A stretch of 64,000 bases of DNA from Ampullaceana balthica (taxonomy: Eukaryota > Mollusca > Gastropoda > Lymnaeidae). The position numbers and the translations under genes are program-made. The notes under the pieces were generated by a model. It made no database searches and had not been told where the DNA came from. It saw nothing but the letters and a program-made list of their open reading frames with translations. Location: the NCBI GenBank assembly GCA_944989445.1, contig CALYLW010001367.1, forward strand, positions 62,001-126,000, given 5' to 3'. This document shows, piece after piece, positions 25,687 to 40,100 of this stretch; positions within the stretch are counted from its first letter, which is position 1; each line of letters begins with the position of its first letter.

Positions 25687-27183
25687 AAGAGAATTAACAT
25701 TTAAGCTACTGCTTAAAGAAGTAAGCTTGATTTTTTAAAATTTGTTTGTTTGTTTTTTTTGGGGTTTTTTTTTGGGGGGGGGGTTAAAGTCACATTTTCT
25801 AAGCCTTAAAAAGAGGCCCTTTTTGTTATGCAGAAATTGTTATTAAAACTGACCTAATTGTCATTGGTTTTATTTTTTGAGAAAAGTGGGGGAGGGGGGG
25901 AGTGAAGCATTAGAGGAGAGAGGTGGGGGAGGCGAAACGAAAGGGGAGAGCCAAGGAGGATGGGTAAGTTCAGAGGTATTAAGTCTTGCGCAATTTCCAG
26001 CTGAAATGATGGCAAGTCCGAAAATTGGGTTCGTGGTGGGGTAGGGGGACCGGCACAACCATACCTTTACTTTTGGTCGTAAGCGGATATTAATGTTTTT
26101 ATCTTCTTATCTTATCATATCTCTTTCAGACGCTCCTTCTATACAGAAGATTATTGCGTCCTACGCTTATCTATGGTTTGTGTTTATTCCTGCATTCTTA
26201 TTAGAGTTTTAAATGTTGATAAAGTGTTGGCTTTCCTGGTTTCTTCAGGCAACCCATTCCACGCCCGAATTCCGGACGGGAAGAACGAAAATTTGTATGA
26301 GTTTGTTCTTGCATACGGAATAAGAAAGGTGTTTTTATCCTTATGTCTATCTGAGGGTTGTATTAAGTTATCTTTGTGTTGTATTTCTAAATTAGAGTTA
26401 ATTGCTTTATGTATGATTACTACTTTACTCTTGGTTCTTCTATCCTCTAGTGTTTCAAGGTTTAATGATTTAACTAATGGTGTTATTCTAGTCAGTTTTG
26501 AATATTCTCCAGTAATGAATCTGGCAGCTCTTTTTTGGATTTGTTCTAGTTTATCAATGTTTTCTTTGGTGGATGGGTCCCATACAGAAGATGCATATTC
26601 TAGTACAGGTCTCACCAAAGTGAGATAGCATTTTAGTTTTATATCTTTATTACATTTGTAAAGGTTTCTTTTTATAAAGCCTAAGGTTTTGTTTGATTTT
26701 TTAATAACTTCATTGACATGGGGATTCCATGATAATTTCTCATTTATTATGACTCCAAAGTATTTTGCATCTTTAGTTTGGGTTAGTTCCTTTCCATGAA
26801 TGAAATATTTTGAATTTATTTGTTTCTTTTTCTTTGTTACTCTTAACAGTTGACACTTTTCTGGGTGGAAACTCATACTCCAGTTAGTTTCCCATTTTAT
26901 CAATTCATCTAGGTCTTTTTTATTTACACAGTTCTAAAACATCATCACCAACTAGATGAGGGCAAGTTGGATTGTTTCCTCCTGAGGATGACACTAAACG
27001 TGCTTGACTATGAACACGAAGGGGAGGTAATGCGAGTGGAGTTTAGTATCTAGTTTTGTGTATTCTTGATTGGTTTTGAGGGGTTTTTTAAATTTTAGAA
27101 CCGCCTTTTTCAAGTAATGTCTGCCTGGGTTAATTTATATTGAGTTTTATGATACACTCAAATTATTCCTGTTCGTTTACATC

Positions 27184-27217
<34 letters not shown>

Positions 27218-30200
27218 TGAAGGCTTGTTAATTCTAAAACATTATAGTTCCAATTAATCTTACTTATTTTCCTAACACTAAGCTCACAAGAATAAACCAA
27301 AGAAGACATAAAAAAACAAAAAAAATCCACATTGTTTAGTTTTTAAAATAACAGAAAATAAAGAGGATTGAAATGAAATCTTTTTTTTTAATCCTGCTCC
27401 AAAAATTCCGAAATAATGCTAAGCTTTTAACATCTCATCTTGTTTAATGTGAGTATGATGTTGAAAAGAATCGATTATCTTCGTCAGGCAATCACGTGGG
27501 ACTTTGAGACGATTCGAAAAGTGACCAAGGAGGCTATTGTAAGATCAAGACACAACTTTTTGTCCTACATGATTCAAAGAAATGTAGACACTTCAGAGAT
27601 CAGGAAAGCTATTGATGACATTTATGCTAAGGTAAATGATCGAGCCTGCCTATTTGAACTGTGTATTACTTTGCAAGGCTGTTCGCGATTGAAGAAATAT
27701 ATACGACATCTAGGAGAAAAGGACGAAGGTGTGAGTGGTGCAGGAGTGAGTGGTTATGGTAGTGACTGGGGGAGGCAGTGAGTGGTGGTGGTAGTGAGTG
27801 GTGGTGGTAGTAAGTGGTGGTGGTATTGAGTGGTGGTGGTAGTGAGTGGTGGTGGTAGTGAGTGGTGGTGGTAGTGAGTGGTATTGATGTATAACACTTT
27901 TGATCTAAGGTTTTATCTCCGCTGGGTTTGAGTTAGCTTGCCTTAATCGTGGAGAATTATCTGATGTTTGGTTATATTGGCAACCCCGCAGACGCCTCGA
28001 GAGCCTGTGGTCCCTATTTTAACATATACGCCTTTTTCTCATGAATGACATGCCAGCTTTATTGTATCCCGAAAGAAATGCATTGTTACGACCATCTCCA
28101 CCCATTCTTGAATTTCTGCATCACTTAACCTATATCCCCCGTTTTTTGTTTATCTATAAAATGAATATTTACGGAAAGGATGAAAATAAAAATTTCCTGT
28201 TTTTATGTTAGTTTTAAAAAAAAATCCTTAAAGTTTACTTGTTCCGCTTTCTTTTGTTTAGGAAAATACAAGAAACTGTTTTATTCAAGCACTCGCTCAC
28301 TTTGCTTTCTGACTATGAAATTTAAATTATGCACTTTTCTTTCAGTTTGACGGTGATTTCTATAAATATAACAACAATTTTGATAAGTTTTTATGTAAGT
28401 ACTATATTGAAAATTTAGCAAAAGTTTCATTTAAATTTTTTTGTTTTTAGAACTTCTTGAATTATATATACTGAAAGAAAAACTGAAATCAACATTTAGT
28501 ATTTCAATGTATTTTTTTAAAAAAATATTTAAATTATCATCATTAAACATGTATTTTAAAAACACAGAAGGCAGCGAAAATTTAAAAAAAGAAATGTTTT
28601 AATATAAAATTTTTCCAGGTTGGAAATCCAAGTAGATATGTAAAGCTGAAGCTTCTTTCCCCCAAATAAGTGTATAAAAAAATAAAATAAATAAACAAAT
28701 AATTTCTCTGAAATCAAACCAGGCTACATCGGGTTGATATTCCTACATTTACCCTAACATCACATCATCTAAACCAGTGGTTCCCAAACTTTTCTGGCCT
28801 ACCACCCACTTTCAAGAAAAAAATACTATTCAGCGCCCCCGCATTGGTTTTTAAATCCTTTATATTAACTCGTGGTGTCTGCTTTCTTGAGGCGGGCGGT
28901 GCCGAAAAAACATTGGATCGATTTTTAACCCACTTCCTCGAAAGCTAGCGAGCTGAAATTTTGCAAGCAGACTCGTGCCGACGACAAAAATGATGTTTCG
29001 AAATTTCAGATTAATTGAATGTACTGTAATAAATTCATGAATTTTTAATTATCTTTATTTATCTCTTTGTAACATGTTAAATTTTTTTGCTAAGTGTCGT
29101 GGTGCGCAGTATATTGAACAGCCTTTCTTGTCGCGAAATAAGGTGCGTATTTAATTGACAATACTTGTTATAAATGTATTCCCGATCTGTGCGCATTATA
29201 TTAAACATGGTTTACGACACATGACTACAATTTTGTATTTTTGGATTGTCTTGCGCTGCGTATTATAATGAACATTCTTTTAGTTATGTCTTGTTTATAA
29301 AGGATTTATAATCAAAAACTTGTTTTTTTACTTTTTAAAAAAATATTATATTCTAACACAGGGATTGGCAAACTACTGTCCGCGGGCCAGTCAGATTATA
29401 TATTATGCGCCTGTAGGCATGTACACGTGGTGATCTTATGTCACGTTTATTTTCTTTGCTTAGAATTTTTAATATATATTTTAGAAATTTTATTCCGAGT
29501 ATTTGATTCGAATCTAGAGATATATAATTAGTTTTATTGCTCCAGAAACCTTAGTCATAAATTGTCGACATACCCTTTACGAAACCACCTATCAGCTCAA
29601 CAGGATGTTGACTTTTGTTTACGACTTACATTTCGAGCAGTTATGAAAAAATGTAATTTAAAAGCAAATAAACGTTGATTTACCAATGAGTGCTGGCAAA
29701 GAAAAAATATTGAAGACTAATGTCAATTTTTTTTTAAAATGGCGAATAAACTCTTAAATACTGCTTCACGAGCGTTAGGAGAAAAGCAGCCTGCTTGCTG
29801 TGCGTGAGTGTGTGAGCGTTTTTAAGGAGTAAATGTAAATATTAAAAAGATACCACCAAACAAAACATTTGTATTTCGGGCACAATTTAACGAACGAAGA
29901 GAGAAAAAGGAAATGTAAGAAGTTGTTAAATAATTTAAAGAAGCAGCGAACAGTCTTATAATACAAGATTCTGCAATCGAAGCCAGTTTGGAGATGTCCC
30001 ATAAGATCGTAAAACGGAACAATGCTTTTTCTTACAGTGAGTTCATCAAGGAATGCTTGACAGATGCAGCAAGCATGTGTCCAAAACAGAAAACAAAATT
30101 TGACACCATTTATTTATCAAGGGAACATTAGTCAGGTGTTTTGACCAAAAAAAGTGACAATTTGATGTACCAACTTCGAGATGCAAGCAAAGTCTTTTTG

Positions 30201-33200
30201 TGGAACTCTCTCACGTGTGATTAAATTACCAATGTACAGGAAGTCAGACTTCATGTTTGCCATTGACATTATGGAAAAGTTGAATGAACTGAATGTCAAG
30301 CTTCATGGCAATATCTTGTTTGCACATAAAATGTATGTGCATGGTAAATCATTTCGGGCAAAATTTTCCCTGTTCTCCAGGCAAGCAGGTGAAAACAGGT
30401 TTTGCCATTTCCCTGTGCTGAAACAGAAGACCGTTTCTGGTAAAATGGCTGACAAGTGCAAGGCTCATTTGGATGCCCTTGCTATGTAATTTGAAAGAAG
30501 GTTCCGAGACTACAAGTAACCTGGAACCACTCATCAATATCCTCAGTTCGCAATTTAGTGCAGAAACTGATTAAGCCCCAGAGGATATACTGTTAGAACT
30601 GCTTAACCTAAAAGCAGATTATGACCTGCAGGAGAAGTTCAAGTTAGTTTTTCTTCTAAAGGTTTTTTGGCTTTTGCTAGGTGCGGCATTTCCACACTTT
30701 AAAAAACTTTTATGCCACTCTTTTGCCACTATTTAGATCCACATACATCTGTGAGAAAGGTTTTTCGTGTATGAAAATCAATAAGTATAAGAACAGATAG
30801 ATGTTGATTGACTACAATTTGAATGCATTTATGCGAATCATAACCAGTAACCTGGTTCCACAATACAAGAATAGTTAAAAAAAAACAAAAACAAAAAAAC
30901 CATTCGAAATCATCTAAATGAGAAAATGAACGTAGTATGCTGCTACCAATTTAGTAATCCTCAGCTCTATTTTCGTCAGCAGTAATCTTAAATAACCAAG
31001 ATTGACTATTAGCATTTTTTTGTTAATAAATTAGTTACCGCACTGAATCTACTTTCCACTAAATATGATGCAGGAAATTTAATTAAGAAATTTTAAATTA
31101 CAGCCCATACTTCAGGATCTCCATTTCCAGCCAGAATTGTTTATAGCCACTTTTTATTTAAAAATTCAATTCATCATTTGTAGTTAGTTCCATCAGATCT
31201 TCTTGTAACTGTGGAGATTATTCTGTGTTTGCACTTCAAAAAGGATCCACAATCCAATCAGGTATGTTCATTTTCAAAATATCATCAAATCGTTGATTAA
31301 AATCAAATGGAAAACATCCAAGGGCTTACAATAGGAAAGTAATTCTTCATAATTTTTTTTTATCTTGATAAATTAGGAAATGGCTGAATTCCCCTTGCCC
31401 AAAATTTCCTTTTGTACAGAAGCTTTTCCTCAAATGCAGAAATAACAGACTTTGTTCTTTGTAAATTCAGTTCATCACCTTGAAGCAAAAGATTCGTTTA
31501 CTTAAATATGTTAAAGAAGTCGGTCAAGTAAGAGATGTCACTTTTGAATTGAATTGGTTCGTAAAGCATCATTTTTATCTTTCAAGAACTTCAGCACTTA
31601 GTAAAGCAGCTTATAAAACAGGCACCCTTTGAAAACCAACGGACTTCCGAATGAAGCAGCAAACGATTAAATTCTTCACCGTTTTTAATACAAAGCTATT
31701 TAAATAATATGTAATTTATATATTTGCTTCTGGCTTTGTTGATTTCTTTAAATACATATTGTAATGAATTATGTAGGCGTGCACTTAAATTTTTGGCAAC
31801 TAGATGTTTACGATGGATGATATAGTATTCTGTGAATGCATTAAACACCTCCTTTTTTAAATATACAAGAACACACCTGTAGCGCCATACCATCTGAAGC
31901 TATTGATAAAATATTGCTTACAACTTAGAGTTGTTCCTTTTTCTTTAAAAAACTTATCCCATGCTTGAAATATTGATACGTCTTTGGAATCAGTTTGCAA
32001 ATATTTATCAAATAATAATTCTTGACAAATTTGTTCTTCCTTTGTGAACCGCACGAATGATAAAAGTAAAGCTTCATTTCCTGGGAAAGTTGACTCATCA
32101 AGTTGAATAGAAAACAAGAGATGTTTTTAAATAGCCACACAATGATCTTCAACCTTGAGCCTCTTCATCAATTCTTATTTGCACTGTAGTATTGCTAAAC
32201 AAATTTTTGTTGATAATATCAGATGCTTGCTTAGGTATCACAGTCCGTATTAATTCACTTATAGCCAGTATAATTTGTTCTTCACCATTAGCATAAGGTT
32301 TACCTGATTTGGCAATCAATAACTAAATATTGTAAGAAGCAAGCAAGCCATTGCCATCTTGTGTGAATGCTGTTGAAAAGAGTTTTGTCAATGTCGGTTG
32401 TTTGATAAATTTGTATTTTAGTGTTTGAAAATTTTATAAATTCTTATATTTTTATCACTGTGCGCAATTGCATGCATATATAAAAAAAAATCAAAACAAA
32501 ACACTAAATGCAAGTGAGGGAGTATGCGGGAATCAAACCTACATCCAGATCGTTTTTTAAAGAAAAGTTAAGCGTTATTTGCGGAATACATAAATCAATT
32601 TTTTATAAAATTTAACTTCCTTTTTTATGCTTACACCACCCCCTTACAGTTATTCACCGCCCCCCAAATCGACCCGTAACCTTCACAGGCCCCCCCCCTG
32701 AATCGCTTCAGCGCCCACAAGGGGGCAAGACTGCCCACTTTGGGAATCACTGATCTAAACATAAAGTTAAGGTTTTATACAATATAACAACAACCAATAA
32801 TGACTTATAAAGTAAATAACATTTTATCCAATCAAAACACCGCGCGTCAATTCTTCCCCCAATGACGAGTGTGATGACGCAATTATTAAGATTATTTTCC
32901 AAAAGGTCCATTTAAAAGTAAATTTAAATAAATAATAAACCATTGTTATTTCAGTTGGACACAAAGACGTTTTCTACCAAGGTAATAATTTAAACAAATA
33001 TATAATTTATTAATCTATTTAATTTTGATTTTACATCCACTGTTATAAAAAACAACAAAACTATTTCCTTTGTCTTTCAATCTAACTATATTTATTTATC
33101 TGTTTTGCAGGGCTTTGAACTCCTATATCATTGCGCTTTATAGAGTTAAGAATATTTTTCAATAAATTTAACTTTTTGATAATCTTTAATAATAATAATA

Positions 33201-33641
33201 ATTTGATAATTTATAAAGCACAATACCCCAGCAAGCAAATGGGATCACAGCGCTTTACATAAAAGTAGTAACACACATAATTATAAATCCATTCTACGCA
33301 AAAAAATATTCATATCCTAAGAAATGTAAACATATTGAAAGAGATTATTTATTGTTCAATTCTTAATAGGATTTTTTATTCACATTAACTGGATTTAAAA
33401 GGGCGTTGTTTATTTAAAAGACAAAATTGCATCGGCTCAAATGTTCTCGAATAAATTAAACTCTTTATAGTAAAAGTTAATTTTAGTAATTATTTTAATA
33501 CAGGTGCATTTTTCGAGCTGTTTAAACACAGCATCGGATCAATAAACCTGGATGGCGCTCTATTTTTTTGGACTCAGTTGTCTGTGAGTATCTTTAACAT
33601 AACTTTTAAATCTCTTATATTAACTTCGAAATCTTGTCGTC

Positions 33642-33729
<88 letters not shown>

Positions 33730-36700
33730 GTCGTTCGCGGGCGGGTGGAAAAACAAAAGTAAAAAATCACAAATTTCCCGGGAAATTTTGCACATAGACT
33801 CGTGTCACATAACAATGCATTGTATCAACATTTCAGATCGATTGAACGTACCGTAATTAAATTAATGCATTTTTAGTTTATCTCTATGTAACTCTATATA
33901 GCCGTCTGTTTTTGTTTACATTTTACGTGTCGCTGGAGTTCATGAGTATGAGTTCAGTCCAGCCATCCCTGACCACACCCCCCCCCCGTTTTACAGCAAA
34001 TGGGAGTTAAGACAGTTTCAGTCTGTAAATGTTTGTCTCGTTTGAACATGCTCAATACTTTTAATTATGTCACATATATAAGGGATTTATAGTCATAAAC
34101 TTTGTTTTTAAGGGGTTGTTTAATTAAATCCCTTATATTAAGTTCACCGTCTTGTCTCTTTGTCGTGATTTCTGTCGTCATATCTTCGTCCTTCGGTCGG
34201 GCGGAAAAACAAAAGTAAAAAATGACACGTTTCCCGGAATGAGCTGAAATTTTGCACATAGACTCGTGTCACCTAACCATGCATTGTATCAAAATTTCAG
34301 GTCGATTGAATGTACCGTAATTAAATTAATGCATTTTTAATTTATTTCTATGTAACTCTATGTAATTCAATATCGCCGATTGCTATTGTTCGCCTTTCAC
34401 GTGCCATGTGAGTTAACCCCAGCGATCGATCTCCACACCCCTCCCCTTCCCCCGGTTTTAAAGCCAGGGGAGATCAGTCGGTTTCAGTCTGTAAATGTTT
34501 GTCGCGTGTTGCGTATTATATTGAACATATGAATACTTTGATTTCTGTCTCATATATAAAGGATTTGTAGTCAAAAATGCAGTTTTTACGGGGTTGTTAA
34601 AATTATATGAATGTGTTTAAACATCGTCAAGTAAAACTGATTATATTAGAGCCATCGGTTGATGAAAAAGAATTTTTAAAACTCATTCATATGATGTATG
34701 TGTTGAACTTCTTAAAACCAGGCTCACCTTCACTCCTCCCCCACCCTGCCCCCCACCAAAATAATAAAAAGAAATATCATCCCCTATATTTGGTAATATA
34801 ATTTATTCATTACATGATCACGATGTTAAAAAAAATTCTCTTATCCGAAGAAATATAAATTGTTATGATTATATAATGTATGAAAAAAGAAACCAGTCAA
34901 AGAACACTCAAATAGTCACGTTAAGTTAGCAATCAGTAAACAAGTCAAACTACTGATGTCCTTCCAGCTTCCACAATCCAGATAAACAGAAGAACCGTCA
35001 TAGGCTTGTATTTTGTTATCTTAACGCCCCACACTCCCCCCCCCCTTTCTGCCAGGCCTGCTCGGAACGCACCTATCGTATATTTTTTCTAACCACATTT
35101 TAACATTAAAATTAACAACGTAAATTAAGATTAAGTTACAGTAGTACGTACCTGAGGTTATGAATTTAATTAGATCCAGAATTCCATTCGTAACCCGAAA
35201 CATTCTTAACTAGAATAATTGAAATCAAGAAAAAAAGGACGGTCCGTTTCACGTCGAACAATTTTTTATTTTTTATTTTTCAAACGACATCGGTAGTTGT
35301 TTACCTGACTAAACCCAGAGAATTCGTACTTGACATATTAAAAAAAAATCAACAAATGTTTTTAAAAAAAACAGAATTATTTTGTCTTTTTTATCAAGAA
35401 GAAGACAATGAGAAAATTGTTACTATAATGGAAATCATTTACAGCTCTGGAATAAGGCAAAATGCGAGGCTTCAAACACGCTTGCTACTGTGCTAGGGCT
35501 GAGTCAGTTTAGTGCAGCTTGGCCTTTGTTTGTACTGTGGACGCTTGTTTATATCGAACTTTAAAACGTGCGTGCTCTCCCCCCCCCTTCCTTCTCGTTT
35601 TCTATCTATTGTCTTCATTCGTAGCCCCCGAGCACTTCCCGGTGCCCGAGACGAAAATATTTTTGGAACTTGTTGTTCGTAACCTGAATCTTTCGTAAAC
35701 CAAGGCTCTCGCAACCCGAGGTGCACGCGTAAATTAAAACTGATGCCTGTCAATAATTCCCCTTTTCAGAATCACCTGATTGCAGGCGCGCTGGCTGCAC
35801 ATGGTGTGTTGAGGTGCACATTGGATCAAAATAAATTTGACAGTGAGACTCGCAAAAGGATTAAAACAAGCAAAAAGTAACCATTGGGATTAGTCGCACT
35901 CCACGCCCAAATTCCAATAGTTTTAAAGAAAGATTGTTTCTATTGAAAATTTTCAACATCTTAGATACTTATAGCGATGGGAATTTCACATCAAATTTCA
36001 CTTTGTATTTCACAATAGAAAATCAATATTTGCTCCATAATTTATTATGCAATATTTGCTAGAGATGTTTTCTGATCATTCTTGTCCTCAGATATTTTCA
36101 GCATTGCGCAATCGAACTTCTCCAACAATGCTACAGGAGAAACGCAGAACACACTCGGCAGCTGCTCGTGGAAAAGATGTCAGAATGGAGAGGGGAGTCG
36201 TGCATTCAGTTGGCCATGAGGACGAAGAATATGAAGTTCCTCTCACAGGAACCGTGTAGTGACCTGCGTGAGGACGTCTGGGACAACTACGAAAGAAATG
36301 ACTCGCATGTGAGTACAACGTCCCTGTGATGAAATTGGAAGAGATTTTATATAGGCTTTACATTTTCTTTATATTCATTGATCTTAAATGAGTTGAAAAA
36401 TAAAACATTTCTTATCTTTTTTTAAAGAAAAAACTGTGTGATTTTTTAATTTAAGTTTTTTGTGAGGAAGATTAATGGATCATAAAAAAAGTGATTACAC
36501 CATATCAGGGGCGAAGACGAACACCTTTCTCCACCCACACCGCAATAATGATAGCAATCATTTGTAAACTTCCATAAAATAAACTTATCTTACGCTTTAT
36601 TAGTACTAATATCAATCCAACCCTTGTATACCTTTTATGACCTTTAAACATTTTTTGCCGCGTCTATGAATTTAATCAACAAAGTAAAATAATTGTCTCC

Positions 36701-37121
36701 TTTAAAATAATAAAACTAAAAATGTGCCCCACAAGAAAATTCAAAAGTGTTTTTTTTTGTTTGTTTTTTGGTATGGTTTTTGTACGGCAATGATATATTT
36801 TTATTTTTGTAAGAAAATCATTTAGCACCGATATTAGGATGTTCCTTTTTTGGGTGAGTGGAGGAGAGGGGGAGACACGGGGGGATATTTTAAAAGAGCT
36901 GTTAGTCTGGAAGACCGACATCTTACCTAGAGACTCGGAGGTTTGTGTGCTGCTCATTCCGAGTATAATAGGTGTAAAAATCTCCATTAAGAATCAGTAT
37001 TACACTAAGCGATATCCCTATATGGGAAAGTGGGGCGTAGGGTTTGGGGGGCTGAATGGTATACAATTTATCCTCTTCCCAAATTTACAAGGTCATCACA
37101 AGTCAGTGTGCATGTACAAAT

Positions 37122-37154
<33 letters not shown>

Positions 37155-40100
37155 TGATAAGTTATATAGCGCTGTATCCCAGTAAGGAACTGGGCTCACA
37201 CCGCTTTACATGAAGATTGTAACATACATATAAATATTAAAAAACATTCATATCATAAAAAAATAAAAAAATAACACAATAAACATTATTTTCATCACCA
37301 TATGTTTTACAACTTCTCCAAAGCTGCATTTTGGCTTTCTACATTGTTTGCTGTTGCCTTAAATTATAAAAATGAGCATTTGAAATCCACATTTCCTGTA
37401 ATGGACATTCGATTGAAGACAAAAATTTTATTTTTGTGGTGTCTTATGATAATTTTAAACAGTTCATTTAAAAATGCCTCCTGACTCATTTAAAAACTTG
37501 ATAACAAATTTCCATTTTTTAAAAACATTTCCAGAAAGACGAGCCCTTTGAAATATCGTTTCATGTCATAAAGCCCTGGTTACTGTTTTATGCTGACCTG
37601 GTAAGATTTCTTGTCCTGCTATTAGACGGTTTTTGTTAACGTAAGGTCTCAGAAATATACTGTTTTAAGTTTGTTCTTTGTAATCTTGTATTTAGCCTGT
37701 GCAAAAAGAAGTGGAAGTGTTGTGTGATCAAGAAGACGTTTAGCCACAATTTACTTATAATTGTAGCTTGTACTGGTTTTTTTTTAAAAAGCACTTACTT
37801 ACATCGTTATACTCTTTTAATTGAGATTCCTCCTCTCTGGTGTACGCTAATTGACATTAAATTTATACTTGAAAGGTGTGTCTGATTTTAACACGAGCTG
37901 TCAATTCAACCTTTTTTTACTTTCTATAAGTGAATTATTTGGACTCGTTATTTACCTAGGAATAAATTAATGTTCTATATCTGTTTGAAAATCTAATGTT
38001 TTGTTCCTGTCATTCAAACATAATGTTCTATCATCATCATCAGTCCCGTTACCGTTGTGGTCGTTGGGGGGAGCGCATGGACACATCAACAGACAACCAT
38101 CTCCACCTGGGCCAATCTTGACCGACGGCCAATAATTCATTCAACCTCATCCCTGTCCAGTTTTTCGTGTTGTCAAGCCAACTTTTCTGCTGTCAACCTC
38201 TTCGCCGGCATCCATCTACAGTGACATGCAGGATGATTTTCGTCAGGCTATCATGTCGCAGCACATTACCGAACCATGCCAGCTTGCGTCTCTTAATTGT
38301 CGATATAATGGTTTCTTGACGACCCGCTATGCAGGTTATTCCGTCGAAGACATACTCATTGGTCTTGTCTTCCAGATAACAGATCTGGAGAATTTTTCTC
38401 ATGCATTTGTTTTCAAATGCCTGCAGGTTGCTTTCGCTGGTTGCCAGTAGTGTCCAGGTCTCACATCCATACCGGACAAATGGGTTTAACGAGAGCTCTG
38501 TATAGCCTATATCTTTCTTTTAAACCTAATGTTCTGTATCTGTCTTAAAAAATAATGTTTTATATCTGTAATTAAAAAAGAGTCAGAGGCATCACTAGGG
38601 TTGGTATCACCCAGGTTGGTAGCTCATAACTTACCCCATAGACCTCCTCCGAGTCTCCGAGGGGAAAATAATGAAAACATAGATAGTTTTACATTTTGGT
38701 GTAACTCCTTGTGATGGTTTCACCCGGTGCCTTCCGCATACCTTGCAAACCCCTCCCCCAGTGACACCTCTGGCAAGAGAAGATCTTATTTTTAATCCAA
38801 TGTTCCCAAAATGCTCATACTAATGTATTGCAAGATTTAATTGACCCGTTTCTCTCCAGTTTTGGGTCCGATATCTGGCACCCCAAAGAATTGTGAGTTA
38901 ACCCCTGTAGTTTCACATCACAGATACAAAGTATATTATGTTAACCCACGTAGTTTCACATCGCAGATACAAATTATCGTAAGACTTAAGTTAACCCATG
39001 TAAATTCCAAATCACAGATACACATGTATCTTAAGTTAACCCATGTTTGTTTCACATCGCAGATAAAAAGTTTCTTAAGTTAAGCCATCTTGTTTCACAT
39101 TACAGATCTCTTACATTTTATTCCTGTTCCTCTACGGCTTGTTGTTAGTCTCGGGGCTGGAGACGTCAAGCTTTGATTTCCTGGAATTCTACGTTTTGGC
39201 CTTTGTAATATTTTTTTTGTCTGAGGAGATAAATGAGGTAAGCAAATAGTGATAGGTTAAAGACCCCTACTTTTCTATTTAAAAAATGATTTAAATGCAA
39301 CAAACATACTGTTGGCATGAAATGTTTATTTTGATTTATTTAGAATAAAGTTAACATTGAATCAACAACAACAAACAAACACGGTTGTCGAGTAGCTTGC
39401 AAGCTCGGCTGGTCACGGGTTCGAATCTCCGTGAAGACTAGGGCTGTCAATATTCTTGAAAAAAGCTGACCGGGTATCCGGACAAATTTTCGAACGGGTA
39501 CCCGGGTACCCTTTCGAAAAGCCGTTTATTTTAGCCGTTATGACCGCTATAAAAAGCAATGCAACCTAGCCACTATCCAAGCACCTCATTTCACACAATA
39601 GCCATGACATGCTTCCAGCAACACACTACTGTGAACTTTAATGCATTACAAACTTTTATTCCTGCTGTAAATGCATTCATCATGATCATAAACTAAAACT
39701 ACAGTAAACTGAACATTCAGAAAAATGTGAACAACAATGACGTAACGTTCATTCAGGTCACACGGGCCAAGCAGCTTGAATGTTATTGTCTAAGCATCGC
39801 TAGTAACTGTTTAATTTATTAACCTTTAAATACTGACAATTTGGTACATCTTATTAAAAATCAGTTTTTTTTCTGCTCGGCCGAAAGTGTAATTTAAAAA
39901 ATGATAAAAATATAAAAAAGCTAATGGAAGGGGTGTCGGTTTGTAATTGGTTTCAGCGGCTTCCAGGTTGGTCACTCATTATGCCAACACCTGTGGGCGG
40001 GTGGGGACAGTTCACATCCCCAACCATCTACATTACTACATACCAATCGCTCCCTGCAACTTTTAAAATTGACATCAAGCCCAAATTATTGTCAACCCTT

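Larger units (their letters stand above)
28775..32752. mobile_element. hAT transposon, 4 kb, with nested insertions
   Basis: Ends CAGTGGTTCCCAAA and TTTGGGAATCACTG are inverted repeats, and both sides carry ATCTAAAC, an exact 8-bp target duplication. It holds a minus-strand transposase relic (31080-32420), a nested MITE (28854-29314) and a second, + strand hAT relic (from about 29360). The whole sits between exons 11 and 12 of gene B. Confidence 0.9.

Noticed and set aside
27632..27781. Extension of the exon 10 frame
   Set aside because: It runs past a good donor into a gtgagtggtggt repeat; the frame downstream is low complexity.
31184..31261. Candidate TRPM exon with good splice sites between exons 11 and 12
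   Set aside because: It lies inside the hAT element, and its minus strand encodes the transposase C-terminus. Exons 11 and 12 join in phase without it.
33578..33856. Frames with SLSLSL and RERERE runs
   Set aside because: Translation of a (CT)n microsatellite inside a MITE.
35140..35730. Possible transposon with cgtaaccygaa motifs at both sides
   Set aside because: Inverted ends and a target duplication could not be defined by eye.
39384..39440. Possible tRNA gene
   Set aside because: Only the promoter boxes are tRNA-like; the sequence continues as a SINE body also found at 63354.
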